From: Roseinatronobacter ekhonensis
Lineage (GTDB): Bacteria; Pseudomonadota; Alphaproteobacteria; Rhodobacterales; Rhodobacteraceae
Length of the DNA stretch: 64,000 nucleotides
Reading direction: 5' to 3'
Assembly: GCF_900499075.1 (NCBI RefSeq)
Contig: NZ_UIHC01000004.1
Location: 62,001 to 126,000 of the forward strand
Shown piece by piece: positions 32,909-41,362 of this stretch; the first letter of the stretch is position 1, and each line of letters opens with the position of its first letter. A program made the position numbers and the translations under genes. The notes under the pieces are model-generated. The model was given only the letters and a program-made list of their open reading frames with translations, was not told where the DNA came from and did not search any database.

Positions 32909-34036
32909 ATGCGCTCTGAAACGCTTGGCCTGATCGAGCAGATCCGCAAATCCCTGACCCTTTTGGGCCAGCGGATGGATATTGAAACGGCCGCGCACCG
33001 GCTGGAAGAGTTCGACGCCATGACCGAAGACCCCGAGTTGTGGAACGACCCCACACGCGCGCAGGCGCTGATGCGCGATCGGCGCATGTTGTCAGACGCG
33101 ATCGAAACGCACCGCGCCATCTCTCAAGAGCTTGAAGACCAGATCGGCCTGATCGAACTGGGCGAGGCAGAAGGCGACAGCGATGTCGTGGAAGAGGCCG
33201 AAGAGGAGTTGCGCAAACTGGCCAAATCCGCCGGAGAGAAAGAACTCGAGGCGCTTTTGAACGGCGAGGCCGACTCGAACGATACCTTCTTGGAAATCAA
33301 CGCGGGCGCGGGCGGCACGGAAAGCTGCGACTGGGCGTCCATGCTGGCGCGCATGTATGTGCGTTGGGCCGAGAAAAAGGGCTACACGGTCGAATTGATG
33401 TCCGAAAGCGCGGGCGATGAAGCGGGTATCCGGTCCGTCGCCTACAAGATCAGCGGACACAGCGCTTACGGGTGGCTGAAATCGGAATCCGGCGTGCACC
33501 GTCTTGTACGGATTTCGCCTTATGACAGCTCCGCGCGGCGGCACACGTCCTTTAGTTCTGTCTGGGTCTATCCCGTCGTGGACGAGAACATCGAGATCGA
33601 AATCAACCCGTCGGATATCCGCATCGACACGTATCGGTCGTCGGGTGCGGGTGGCCAGCACGTCAACACCACCGACTCTGCGGTGCGGATTACCCATATT
33701 CCAACCGGCATTGTGACCACGTCCAGCCAGAAATCACAGCACCAGAACCGCGACATTGCCATGAATGCGCTGAAATCGCGGTTGTATGAGATGGAATTGC
33801 GAAAGCGCACCGAGGCCATTGAAGCGGCGCATGACGCCAAGGGCGATGCTGGCTGGGGCAACCAGATCCGGTCCTATGTGCTGCACCCCTACCAGATGGT
33901 CAAAGACCTGCGCACCAGCCATGAGACATCGGACACCCAAGGGGTGCTGGATGGCGCGCTAGACGGGTTCATGGGCGCGACGCTGGCCATGGACGTATCC
34001 GGAAAATCGCGCGCAGAGGCGAACGCGACCGATTGA
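32909..34036 (+). CDS. prfB: Peptide chain release factor 2
   Basis: RF2 of 375 residues, reading UAA and UGA stops. The GGQ loop is in SSGAGGQHVNTTDSAVRITH; the codon-recognition tripeptide region reads RISPYDSSARRHTSF, with SPY where E. coli has SPF, a variant I believe is normal in alphaproteobacteria. The reading frame is continuous, so the programmed frameshift of E. coli prfB is absent. It lies 78 bases after mrcA, a conserved order in this group. Confidence 0.97.
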   Translation: MRSETLGLIEQIRKSLTLLGQRMDIETAAHRLEEFDAMTEDPELWNDPTRAQALMRDRRMLSDAIETHRAISQELEDQIGLIELGEAEGDSDVVEEAEEELRKLAKSAGEKELEALLNGEADSNDTFLEINAGAGGTESCDWASMLARMYVRWAEKKGYTVELMSESAGDEAGIRSVAYKISGHSAYGWLKSESGVHRLVRISPYDSSARRHTSFSSVWVYPVVDENIEIEINPSDIRIDTYRSSGAGGQHVNTTDSAVRITHIPTGIVTTSSQKSQHQNRDIAMNALKSRLYEMELRKRTEAIEAAHDAKGDAGWGNQIRSYVLHPYQMVKDLRTSHETSDTQGVLDGALDGFMGATLAMDVSGKSRAEANATD

Positions 34037-34086
34037 CGGACAGTTTGCCGCAGGTATCATGGCATTCTTATCTTAGGGAGAGTGCG

Positions 34087-34857
34087 ATGACGTCGACAGA
34101 GTTTTCCAACACATCCCCCGGCCTGCGCGTGGCAACACTGGGCACAGCGGACCTACGCGCCGCACTGATGGCGGGCTGGACCGATTTCAAGCGCGCGCCG
34201 GCCTTTGGCCTGTTCTTTGCGCTGGTGTATGTCGCAGGCGGACTTGCGCTGTGGTTCGGCCTTGGTGCCATGGGGCAGCCGGTGTGGTTTGTCCCCATCG
34301 CGGTGGGCTTTCCATTGCTGGCGCCCTTCGCCGCAATCGGGCTGTATGAGGTCAGCCGCCGGTTGGAGCGTGACGAACCGCTGTCATGGGCCCCGGTGCT
34401 GGGTGCCCTGCGCGGGCGCGGCGACGGGCAACTGGCGCTGATGGCGGTGGGCGTGCTTATTGTTTTTGGTTTCTGGATCATTCTGGCACGCGGTATTTTT
34501 GCGATTTTCATGTCCCGCAGCGGCATCGGTTTCGACAGCATCGGCCTGATGTTCAGCGTCGAGGGCATTTTCATGCTGCTTGTCGGCAGCGCGGTCGGCG
34601 CGGCGGTGGCGCTTGGACTATTTGCGATTACCGTCATTTCATTGCCCATGTTGCTGGACCGAGAGGTGGATTTCGTGACGGCCATGATCGCGTCTGTCGA
34701 GACCGTGCGCCAGAACCCGCGCACGATGCTGATCTGGGCGGGTATGATTGCGGGACTGCTTTTCGCGGCGATGATCCCGGCGTTTCTAGGCCTGTTCATC
34801 GTCTTGCCGGTGCTGGGCCATGCGACATGGCACCTGTATCGGCGCGCCCTGGGCTAA
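34087..34857 (+). CDS. DUF2189 membrane protein 1
   Basis: A protein of 256 residues with about six membrane helices. DUF2189 features: LRAALMAGWTDFKRAPAFGLFFALVYVAGG, the charged turn FAAIGLYEVSRRLERDEPLSW, ISLPMLLDREVDFVTAMIASV and the C-terminal LGHATWHLYRRALG. TTAGGGAGAG precedes the ATG. It is a paralogue of the next gene, with which it shares all these blocks. A good terminator separates the two. Function unknown. Confidence 0.9.
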   Translation: MTSTEFSNTSPGLRVATLGTADLRAALMAGWTDFKRAPAFGLFFALVYVAGGLALWFGLGAMGQPVWFVPIAVGFPLLAPFAAIGLYEVSRRLERDEPLSWAPVLGALRGRGDGQLALMAVGVLIVFGFWIILARGIFAIFMSRSGIGFDSIGLMFSVEGIFMLLVGSAVGAAVALGLFAITVISLPMLLDREVDFVTAMIASVETVRQNPRTMLIWAGMIAGLLFAAMIPAFLGLFIVLPVLGHATWHLYRRALG

Positions 34858-34864
34858 AGCCAGG

Positions 34865-34897
34865 CGCGGCAGGTCAGTAGCCCTGCCGCGTATTTTT
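34865..34897 (+). terminator. Intrinsic terminator between the DUF2189 genes
   Basis: CGCGGCAGG (34865-34873) pairs with CCTGCCGCG (34882-34890) around an 8-base loop, followed by TATTTTT. It directly follows the first DUF2189 gene, so the second should have its own promoter in the remaining 50 bases or depend on read-through. Confidence 0.8.
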
Positions 34898-34949
34898 CTT
34901 GCGCGGCATAGTGGTGCAAGCCTACTCTATCCGCCTAGGAGGAACGTTC

Positions 34950-35732
34950 ATGTCTGACAATACCAGCGCATCGGCGCCGCTGCCGCCGTCCGAAATCCCC
35001 GACCCGCGCACCATTTCCGTTGGGGATCTTGCGGGCATTTTGCGCGCGGGGCTTGCCGATTTTCGGCGCGCGCCGCTGTTCGGGCTGGCGTTTTCTGCTG
35101 TCTATGTGCTGGGCGGGTTGGTTCTCTACACGGTTTTCATCGCCTCTGGACAAAGCTGGTGGTTCATTCCGGTCGCCGTGGGTTTTCCACTATTTGCCCC
35201 GTTCGCGGCAACCGGCCTGTACGAGGTCAGCCGCAGGTTGGAACAGGGTGAGGCGCTGGACTGGCCCGCAATTCTGGGCTGTGTGTTGGCGCAGAAGGAC
35301 CGGCAAGTGCCGTCGATGGCGATGGTCATCATGCTGGCCTTCATGTTCTGGGTTTTTGTCGCGCACACCACGTTTGCGCTGTTCTTCGGCTTGCAGCCGA
35401 TCACCAGTTCAACCGCCGACATGCTGCTAAGCCCCACGGGTCTAAGCATGCTGGCGGTGGGCAGTGTCGTTGGCGGCGGGATGGCCGCGCTGATGTTTGC
35501 CTTGACGGTCATCAGCCTGCCGTTGTTGCTGGACCGCGAAGTCGATTTCATCACGGCAATGATCACCTCTGTGCGGGTTGTCACGGCAAATTTCATTCCG
35601 ATGGCGGTTTGGGCCTTTGTGATCGCGGGCCTGCTATTCGTGGCAATGCTTCCGGCATTTCTGGGCCTGTTCCTGATATTGCCGATTCTGGGCCATGCAA
35701 CGTGGCATTTGTATCGGCGCGTTTTGCCCTAG
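34950..35732 (+). CDS. DUF2189 membrane protein 2
   Basis: A protein of 260 residues, a tandem paralogue of the preceding gene with the same six-helix layout: LRAGLADFRRAPLFGLAFSAVYVLGG, FAATGLYEVSRRLEQGEALDW, ISLPLLLDREVDFITAMITSVRVV and ILGHATWHLYRRVLP. The C-terminal 60 residues are most alike; the loop around 120-165 differs most. A perfect AGGAGG (34937-34942) precedes the ATG at 34950. Separation by a terminator suggests the copies are expressed under different conditions. Function unknown. Confidence 0.9.
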   Translation: MSDNTSASAPLPPSEIPDPRTISVGDLAGILRAGLADFRRAPLFGLAFSAVYVLGGLVLYTVFIASGQSWWFIPVAVGFPLFAPFAATGLYEVSRRLEQGEALDWPAILGCVLAQKDRQVPSMAMVIMLAFMFWVFVAHTTFALFFGLQPITSSTADMLLSPTGLSMLAVGSVVGGGMAALMFALTVISLPLLLDREVDFITAMITSVRVVTANFIPMAVWAFVIAGLLFVAMLPAFLGLFLILPILGHATWHLYRRVLP

Positions 35733-35739
35733 CAGGCGG

Positions 35740-35758
35740 TGCCGCGTCTGGCGCGGCA
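35740..35758 (+). other. Hairpin after second DUF2189 gene
   Basis: TGCCGCG (35740-35746) pairs with CGCGGCA (35752-35758) around TCTGG. Only GCGTTT follows, so it is a weak terminator at best. Confidence 0.4.
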
Positions 35759-35847
35759 GCGTTTAGGCGCACGACACAATCGCTGCAATTTGGAAAGATT
35801 ATAGCGGTCTGGTAGACAATAATTCACATCTACGCGGGATCGCGGGC

Positions 35848-35873
35848 AAACGGCCTTATTTTCGCCGTTTTTT
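35848..35873 (+). terminator. Intrinsic terminator upstream of Hint gene
   Basis: AAACGGC (35848-35854) pairs with GCCGTTT (35864-35870) around a 9-base loop, with six T at 35868-35873. It is 116 bases beyond the DUF2189 stop. TTGGAA-N17-TAGACA at 35790-35818 could start a short RNA of about 50 nt ending here; otherwise it ends the DUF2189 transcript. Confidence 0.7.
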
Positions 35874-35898
35874 CTTGGCAGCGTCATCGTTGGATATG

Positions 35899-35926
35899 TT
35901 AACGAATACGCTGGATGTGTTATGTT
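35899..35926 (+). promoter_or_regulatory. Candidate promoter of Hint gene
   Basis: TTAACG (35899-35904), 16 bases, TATGTT (35921-35926), matching 4 of 6 at each hexamer, about 100 bases before the gene. GTTCC and GGAAC arms at 35924-35941 form a small dyad over the presumed start point. The 290-base gap is clearly more AT-rich than its surroundings. Confidence 0.35.
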
Positions 35927-36024
35927 CCCATTCTGTGGAACGAGAACCCGCAGTGTGTGGTTTGACTGGTGAATTAACGCGTGGCGTCGTTTTCAGATCG
36001 CGCGTAGGTCTATGAGGTGGGATA

Positions 36025-37104
36025 ATGCCTGAAGTAGTTACAAATGACCTGATCGTTTTATCGGGCGCAGGTGTGGACGCCGGAAGCAACGGTGCAACCT
36101 ATACCTATGACAGCGATCCTGCGGCCAACGAGCTGGTAGATGTGCTGGACGGTGTGACATTCACCACGCCGGTTGGGTCCGATGGAGAGACTATCCCGAC
36201 TGGCTCTACCGTAACGATTGGCGGCACTGAATATACCCTGACAGAAGCCTACAGCTTTTGGGGCGAGTTTACGAAAATCGACCCGGGCACCGGGGACCCG
36301 TTCACAGATTCCGGCCAGACCGTTGCATTCACACTGACGGATGGGTCGGGCAACGAAATCAACATCATCTCGCCCAGTGACGACTTCAAAGGTGACCCCT
36401 CACTATGGTCGCCAGGGCAGATTACGGAAATCACCGTCGCCTCTGACCCGTTTGATTCCGGCGCGATCAATGAAGATGACGACGGCACCAAGCTTGGTGA
36501 TGATGCGCCTTTCGAGACCGCCTGTTTCGTGGCGGGGTCGCTGGTCGATACCGATCAGGGCCAAAAGCCGGTTGAAAGCATCGCCGTGGGCGATCTGGTT
36601 CTGACCCGCGATAACGGATACCAGCGTGTGTTGTGGACCGGGCACCATGCCCAGACCAACGCATCGCTTGTGGCACGCCCCGATCTTGCCGCCGTGATCG
36701 TGCGCGCGGGCGCGCTTGGCGGCGGGTTGCCGCTGCGCGACATGCGTGTCTCGCCGTGGCACCGTCTACTGATCTGCGGCCAACGCGCTGAGATGATGTT
36801 CGGCGAATATGAAGTGTTGGTGCCGGCTATCCACATGGTCGGCCAGTCCGGCATTGCGCGTGACACTGCGCCGCAAACCTATGTCCACCTCATGTTCGAG
36901 GAACACCAGATCATTCGGGCCGATGGCGCGTGGAGCGAAAGCTTCCAGCCGGGGGCGAAAACGCTGGCTGGGCTTGGTGGTCCGCAACGCGACGAATTGC
37001 TGGCGCTGTTTCCAGAGCTTGCCGACAAGGCCGGTCAAGACGACTATGTCGCGGCGCGGCTGTCGTTGAAAGATCACGAAGCGCGCGCCTTGCTGGCGGC
37101 CTGA
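36025..37104 (+). CDS. Hint-domain protein
   Basis: A protein of 359 residues. Residues 1-165 are acidic, Gly/Thr/Asp-rich and signal-peptide-free, like secreted repeat-type proteins. A Hint_2 domain follows, beginning at Cys167 in ETACFVAGSLVDTDQGQKPVESIAVGDLVLTRDNG and containing RDMRVSPWHRLLI. The nucleophile Cys and the internal His are present, but the C-terminal His-Asn of inteins is not. Such proteins are common in Roseobacter genomes and may be exported by type I secretion, though no calcium-binding nonapeptides are seen here. Function unknown. GAGGTGG precedes the ATG. Confidence 0.88.
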   Translation: MPEVVTNDLIVLSGAGVDAGSNGATYTYDSDPAANELVDVLDGVTFTTPVGSDGETIPTGSTVTIGGTEYTLTEAYSFWGEFTKIDPGTGDPFTDSGQTVAFTLTDGSGNEINIISPSDDFKGDPSLWSPGQITEITVASDPFDSGAINEDDDGTKLGDDAPFETACFVAGSLVDTDQGQKPVESIAVGDLVLTRDNGYQRVLWTGHHAQTNASLVARPDLAAVIVRAGALGGGLPLRDMRVSPWHRLLICGQRAEMMFGEYEVLVPAIHMVGQSGIARDTAPQTYVHLMFEEHQIIRADGAWSESFQPGAKTLAGLGGPQRDELLALFPELADKAGQDDYVAARLSLKDHEARALLAA

Positions 37105-37129
37105 CGCATATCAACGACCAGACCTGCAC

Positions 37130-37157
37130 AAAGCCCCGCCGCTCAGGTGGGGCTTTT
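37130..37157 (+). terminator. Intrinsic terminator after Hint gene
   Basis: AAAGCCCCGCC (37130-37140) pairs with GGTGGGGCTTT (37146-37156), 11 pairs with one G-T wobble, loop GCTCA, ending in TTTT. Located 26 bases after the stop. Confidence 0.85.
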
Positions 37158-37280
37158 GCCATTGGGCGCGTGTCAAAAACCTGTGCGTGCCCCGTGTCAG
37201 GCCCGGCTGGGGGCTGGACACTCGGAAGATGGCAAGGCACTCTGTCGCGAAACAGGGCCTAATCGGAGAAGGATTCCGCC

Positions 37281-37721
37281 ATGCCTGCACAAAAAAATAG
37301 AGGCGCCTTGATGACCCTGTTCGCGGTTGTCGGTTGTCTTTGGTTCGGTCTGCACGCGGTCGAATACGTTGCGGCGCGCTATGACCCGCTTGCTGCGATG
37401 CTGCCCTTGCCTGCGGGCTATGGGCTTGGCGCGCTGCTGGACGCAGTGCCAGCTTGGGCCTCTGGCGCGATTGGGGCAAGCGTTTGGCTGGGCCTTTTGG
37501 GGTCAGTTTTGTTACTGCTGCGCGACCGCGCGGCGGTTCTGGTGCTGGCCGTTGCCTTTTTGGCGGCACTTGTGTCTATGGGATGGGGCCTGATGGCCAT
37601 GACCGACGGGCTTAGCACACTTGGCGGCGTCGATGTTATGCGCTTCACGGCAGCACTGGCTGCAGTCGCTTTGGGCTGTTGGCTGTATGCCCGCGTCGCA
37701 AAGCGGTCCGGCGCACTCTAG
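37281..37721 (+). CDS. Small membrane protein of unknown function
   Basis: A protein of 146 residues with four hydrophobic segments (about 10-29, 58-79, 83-107 and 118-137), separated by short loops. GGAGAAGG precedes the ATG. No family signature was recognised. It stands alone between the Hint gene terminator and a strong hairpin before cysK. Confidence 0.7.
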   Translation: MPAQKNRGALMTLFAVVGCLWFGLHAVEYVAARYDPLAAMLPLPAGYGLGALLDAVPAWASGAIGASVWLGLLGSVLLLLRDRAAVLVLAVAFLAALVSMGWGLMAMTDGLSTLGGVDVMRFTAALAAVALGCWLYARVAKRSGAL

Positions 37722-37748
37722 CCCAAGCCTATGTCCTGTCATCGCGGT

Positions 37749-37775
37749 TGCGCCGGGGCCTCTGGTCCCGGCGCA
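37749..37775. other. Strong hairpin before cysK
   Basis: TGCGCCGGGGCC (37749-37760) and GGTCCCGGCGCA (37764-37775) pair over 12 positions with one G-T wobble and a 3-base loop. It lies 28 bases after the membrane protein stop and 26 before cysK. No T tract follows. It may be the terminator of the upstream gene or a leader structure of cysK. Confidence 0.55.
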
Positions 37776-37800
37776 TGTCCTTTCACAACTGGAGCTTACG

Positions 37801-38835
37801 ATGTCCATCCGGTCCAATCTTGCTGACGCTGTCGGCAACACGCCCCTTATCCGGCTTAACCATGTCAGCGCGGCTACCGGCTGCACCATTCTTGGCAAGG
37901 CCGAGTTCCTGAACCCCGGCCAGTCGGTCAAGGACCGGGCCGCGCTTTATATCATCCGCGATGCGGTTGCGCGCGGGGCGTTGCAACCGGGGGGCACGAT
38001 TGTCGAGGGCACGGCAGGTAATACCGGCATCGGCCTTGCGCTTGTGGGCGCGTCGATGGGGTTTCGCACGGTCATCGTCATCCCAGAGACGCAGAGTCAG
38101 GAAAAGAAGGACATGCTGCGTCTGGCAGGCGCGCAATTGGTCGAAGTGCCCGCCGTTCCCTACAAAAACCCGAATAATTATGTGAAATATTCCGGGCGCT
38201 TGGCGACCGAACTTGCGAAAACCGAAGCCAAGGGCGCGATCTGGGCCAACCAGTTCGACAATACCGCCAACCGACAGGCACATATAGAGACCACAGGTCC
38301 GGAAATCTGGCAGCAGACGGATGGCAAGGTCGACGGCTTTATCTGTGCGGTCGGTTCTGGTGGCACCGTCGCGGGTGTCGGCGCCGCGCTGCAACCCAAA
38401 GGCGTGCGCGTCGGCTTGGCAGACCCGGCCGGTGCGGGGTTATACAAGCTGTATACTGGGCAGGACAACCCCGGAGACTCGATCACCGAAGGCATCGGGC
38501 AGGGGCGCATTACGGCCAATCTGGAAGGGTTCACGCCCGATTTCTGCGCGCGGATCCCGGATGATGAAGCGCTGCCTTATGTCTTTGATCTGCTGGCGCA
38601 AGAGGGGCTTTGCCTTGGCGGCTCCTCTGGTGTGAATATCGCAGGCGCGGTGCGGATGGCCGAAGACATGGGGCCGGGCCATACCATTGTGACCATCCTG
38701 TGCGATTACGGAACGCGCTACCAATCCAAGCTGTATAATCCCGAATTTCTGCGCGGCAAAAAATTGCCTGTGCCGTCTTGGCTGGAGCGCGACGCGCCCG
38801 CCATTCCCGAAGTCTTCACAACGGATACCGTCTGA
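37801..38835 (+). CDS. cysK: Cysteine synthase A
   Basis: A PLP enzyme of 344 residues making cysteine from O-acetylserine and sulfide. The PLP lysine is in FLNPGQSVKDRAA, the substrate loop is EGTAGNTGIGLA, the phosphate-binding loop is VGSGGTVAGV, and the C-terminal serine motif is GGSSGVNIAGA. It is about 20-30 residues longer than typical CysK because of its C-terminal part, a form common in alphaproteobacteria. GGAGC precedes the ATG. The MscS-type channel gene starts 4 bases after its stop. Confidence 0.93.
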   Translation: MSIRSNLADAVGNTPLIRLNHVSAATGCTILGKAEFLNPGQSVKDRAALYIIRDAVARGALQPGGTIVEGTAGNTGIGLALVGASMGFRTVIVIPETQSQEKKDMLRLAGAQLVEVPAVPYKNPNNYVKYSGRLATELAKTEAKGAIWANQFDNTANRQAHIETTGPEIWQQTDGKVDGFICAVGSGGTVAGVGAALQPKGVRVGLADPAGAGLYKLYTGQDNPGDSITEGIGQGRITANLEGFTPDFCARIPDDEALPYVFDLLAQEGLCLGGSSGVNIAGAVRMAEDMGPGHTIVTILCDYGTRYQSKLYNPEFLRGKKLPVPSWLERDAPAIPEVFTTDTV

Positions 38836-38838
38836 TAC

Positions 38839-41358
38839 ATGCGTTTATTGACCACGATCCTGACCGTCTTTTTGCTTGCGCTGTTGCCCTTGGCTGGTGC
38901 GGCGCAAACCACGCCGTCCACCACGACGCCCTCGGAGACGGCACCCGCCGCCGCACAGCCGGGTGCGGGCACACCCAGCGGGACAGCGATACCCGATTAC
39001 GCGGCATGGAACGCACGCGCCGACGCGATCGAAGCCGAACTGGAGCAGCCGGATATCACGGTCGAGCGGCTGGATGCGCTGCGGTCCGAGATCGTGGCCT
39101 TCCGCACGCAATTTCAGGATGCGCGCAATGTGAACGGTCCGCGCATTGACAGTATCCGTGCGCAGTTGGACGCTTTGGGCGCCCCACCGGAAGACCCGTC
39201 AACCGAAGCGCCAGAAGTGGCCGAGCGCCGCGCAACCTTGTCGGCAGAGCTTGCCACATTGCAAGCGCCGCGCGTCAACGCGCAAGAAGCCTTCAGCCGT
39301 GCCGATGCGCTTGTGCGCCGGATTGATACGATCCTGCGTGCGCGGCAGGCAAGCACCCTTATGGCGGTAGAGCCATACCCGTGGAACCCTGCCAACTGGT
39401 TGGTCGCCGTCTCCTCGCTGGTCGATGCGTCCACCCTGGTGGTGCAAGAGTTCAACAACACGCTTGGCAGCCAATTGCGGCTGCGCCAGCTTCGCGAAAA
39501 CCTGCCGGTGATCATCGGTTTGCTGGCATTCGGCGGGTTCGTGCTGCTGCGCGGGCGAGCGTGGATTGAAGGATTCGTTCTGGGGCTGCGGAGCGGCCGG
39601 TTCGGAAACCGTGCCCTGAACAACTCGCCCAAGGGGCAGCGCTTGCTTGGGTTGATCCTGTCGGTCAGTCAGGTCATCGTGCCTAGCTTGGCGGTGATCG
39701 CGCTGTATATCGCGGCCAATACCAGTGCAATGCTGGGGGAGCGCGGCAGCGAACTTGCGGTTGCGATTGCTACGGCGGGGATCGTTTACTTCATTGCGCG
39801 CTGGATTGGGCTGTGGCTGTTTCCCTCCGCCGGGAACCTGTATTCACCCCTGCTGTTGACCGAAGGGCAACGCACGCAAGGGCGCGTTCTGGTCAACTTG
39901 CTTGGTTTCTTCGTCGGTCTGCACGGGATCATGCTGGCCGCCATTGGCGATGACCGCGCGATCCCGGCGGCCGCGTCGGTGGTGGCCTTTCCGGTCATTG
40001 TGCTGACGGCAATTGCCCTGTTCCGCTTGGGCCAGCTTTTCATCCAGCATGCCAAGGCCAATGCGGCGTCAGAGCAGGATACCGCCTTCAAGGATCGCGC
40101 GATTGGGCTGGTGGGGCGTGCGGCGCTTATGATCGCACTGGCCGCGCCCGTGCTCGCCGCACTTGGCTACCGCAATGCGGCAGAGGCGCTGATCTATCCG
40201 ACCCTGCATTCCTTGGTATTGTTTGCCGTGCTGCTGCTGTTGCTGCGGATGCTCGAAGATATCTACGATCTGGCGACAAAGCGGCCCGATGATGCCCCCG
40301 AACCCCTGCTGCCTGCGTTGCTGGGGTTTGTGCTGGCCATCGCGTCCTTGCCGCTCTTCGCCCTGATCTGGGGGGTGCGCGGCACAGAGCTGAGCGAGTT
40401 CTTCTCGCTTCTGCTGGAAGGGTTCCAGATTGGCGAAACCCGCATCGCCCCCAGCGCGCTTCTGGTGCTGATCCTGGTGTTCGCGATCGGGTATTATGTG
40501 ACACGGCTGTTGCAAGGGGCGCTCGGCTCTGCGGTGCTGCCAAAGACCAAGATCGACAAGGGCGGGCAGAAGGCGATCATTTCCGGCACCGGCTATGTCG
40601 GGATTTTCATCGCGGCGCTGATTGCGATTTCCACCGCCGGGATTGACCTGTCTGGCCTTGCCATCGTCGCGGGTGCGCTGTCCGTCGGGATCGGTTTTGG
40701 CCTTCAGACCATTGTATCGAACTTCATCTCTGGCCTGATCCTGCTGATAGAGCGTCCCATCGCCGAGGGTGACTGGATCGAGGTGGGTGCGAATATGGGT
40801 GTGGTCAAATCCATTTCGGTGCGCTCCACCACCATCGAGACCTTCGACCGGACAGATGTGATTGTGCCGAATACCGACCTGATCGCCGGATCGGTCACGA
40901 ACTGGACGCGCCAGAACATGACCGGACGGGTGATCATTCCGGTTGGCGTGGCCTATGGCAGCGACACGCGCCGCGTTCAGCAGATTTTGCAAGAAATCGG
41001 CGATGCGCAGCCTCTGGCGCTGCTAGATCCCCCGCCCACAGTGCTGTTCATGGATTTCGGGGCCGATGCGCTGATGTTTGAGCTGCGGATGATCGTGAGC
41101 GATGTCAATTTCGGGATGCCCGTGCGGACCGAAATCCGCCATCAGATTGCAGAGCGGTTTGCCGAAGAAGGGATCGAGATACCGTTCGCGCAGCGCGATA
41201 TCTGGCTGCGCAATCCCGAAGTTCTGCGCCCGGACCACACGCCCGAGCCGAAACCCGTGCGCCGCGACGATGCGCAACATCTCGGGCAAATGCGCCGCGA
41301 CGAAATCGTGTCCGATTCGTCGGACGGCAGCGGGGACGGGGGGGCTGACGGGCGGTAG
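38839..41358 (+). CDS. Large mechanosensitive channel (DUF3772-MscS)
   Basis: A membrane protein of 839 residues. Signal peptide MRLLTTILTVFLLALLPLAGAAQ, a Pro/Thr-rich stretch, a periplasmic DUF3772-type helical domain (about 55-180), some ten membrane helices (about 210-600), then an MscS core (about 600-770). The pore helix region is GLAIVAGALSVGIGFGLQTIVSNFISGLILLIERPIAEGDWI, and the beta domain has TTIETFDRTDVIVPNTDLIAGSVTNWT. It opens on membrane tension during osmotic downshock. It starts 4 bases after cysK, so the two are co-transcribed. Confidence 0.94.
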   Translation: MRLLTTILTVFLLALLPLAGAAQTTPSTTTPSETAPAAAQPGAGTPSGTAIPDYAAWNARADAIEAELEQPDITVERLDALRSEIVAFRTQFQDARNVNGPRIDSIRAQLDALGAPPEDPSTEAPEVAERRATLSAELATLQAPRVNAQEAFSRADALVRRIDTILRARQASTLMAVEPYPWNPANWLVAVSSLVDASTLVVQEFNNTLGSQLRLRQLRENLPVIIGLLAFGGFVLLRGRAWIEGFVLGLRSGRFGNRALNNSPKGQRLLGLILSVSQVIVPSLAVIALYIAANTSAMLGERGSELAVAIATAGIVYFIARWIGLWLFPSAGNLYSPLLLTEGQRTQGRVLVNLLGFFVGLHGIMLAAIGDDRAIPAAASVVAFPVIVLTAIALFRLGQLFIQHAKANAASEQDTAFKDRAIGLVGRAALMIALAAPVLAALGYRNAAEALIYPTLHSLVLFAVLLLLLRMLEDIYDLATKRPDDAPEPLLPALLGFVLAIASLPLFALIWGVRGTELSEFFSLLLEGFQIGETRIAPSALLVLILVFAIGYYVTRLLQGALGSAVLPKTKIDKGGQKAIISGTGYVGIFIAALIAISTAGIDLSGLAIVAGALSVGIGFGLQTIVSNFISGLILLIERPIAEGDWIEVGANMGVVKSISVRSTTIETFDRTDVIVPNTDLIAGSVTNWTRQNMTGRVIIPVGVAYGSDTRRVQQILQEIGDAQPLALLDPPPTVLFMDFGADALMFELRMIVSDVNFGMPVRTEIRHQIAERFAEEGIEIPFAQRDIWLRNPEVLRPDHTPEPKPVRRDDAQHLGQMRRDEIVSDSSDGSGDGGADGR

Positions 41359-41362
41359 CCGG

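Noticed and set aside
33500-33560. SPY instead of SPF in release factor 2 as a recoding signal
   Set aside because: This variant is, to my knowledge, normal in alphaproteobacterial RF2; GGQ and the rest are standard.
35924-35941. GTTCC/GGAAC dyad before the Hint gene as an SOS box
   Set aside because: Spacing does not match the GTTC-N7-GTTC or GAAC-N7-GAAC form known for alphaproteobacterial LexA.
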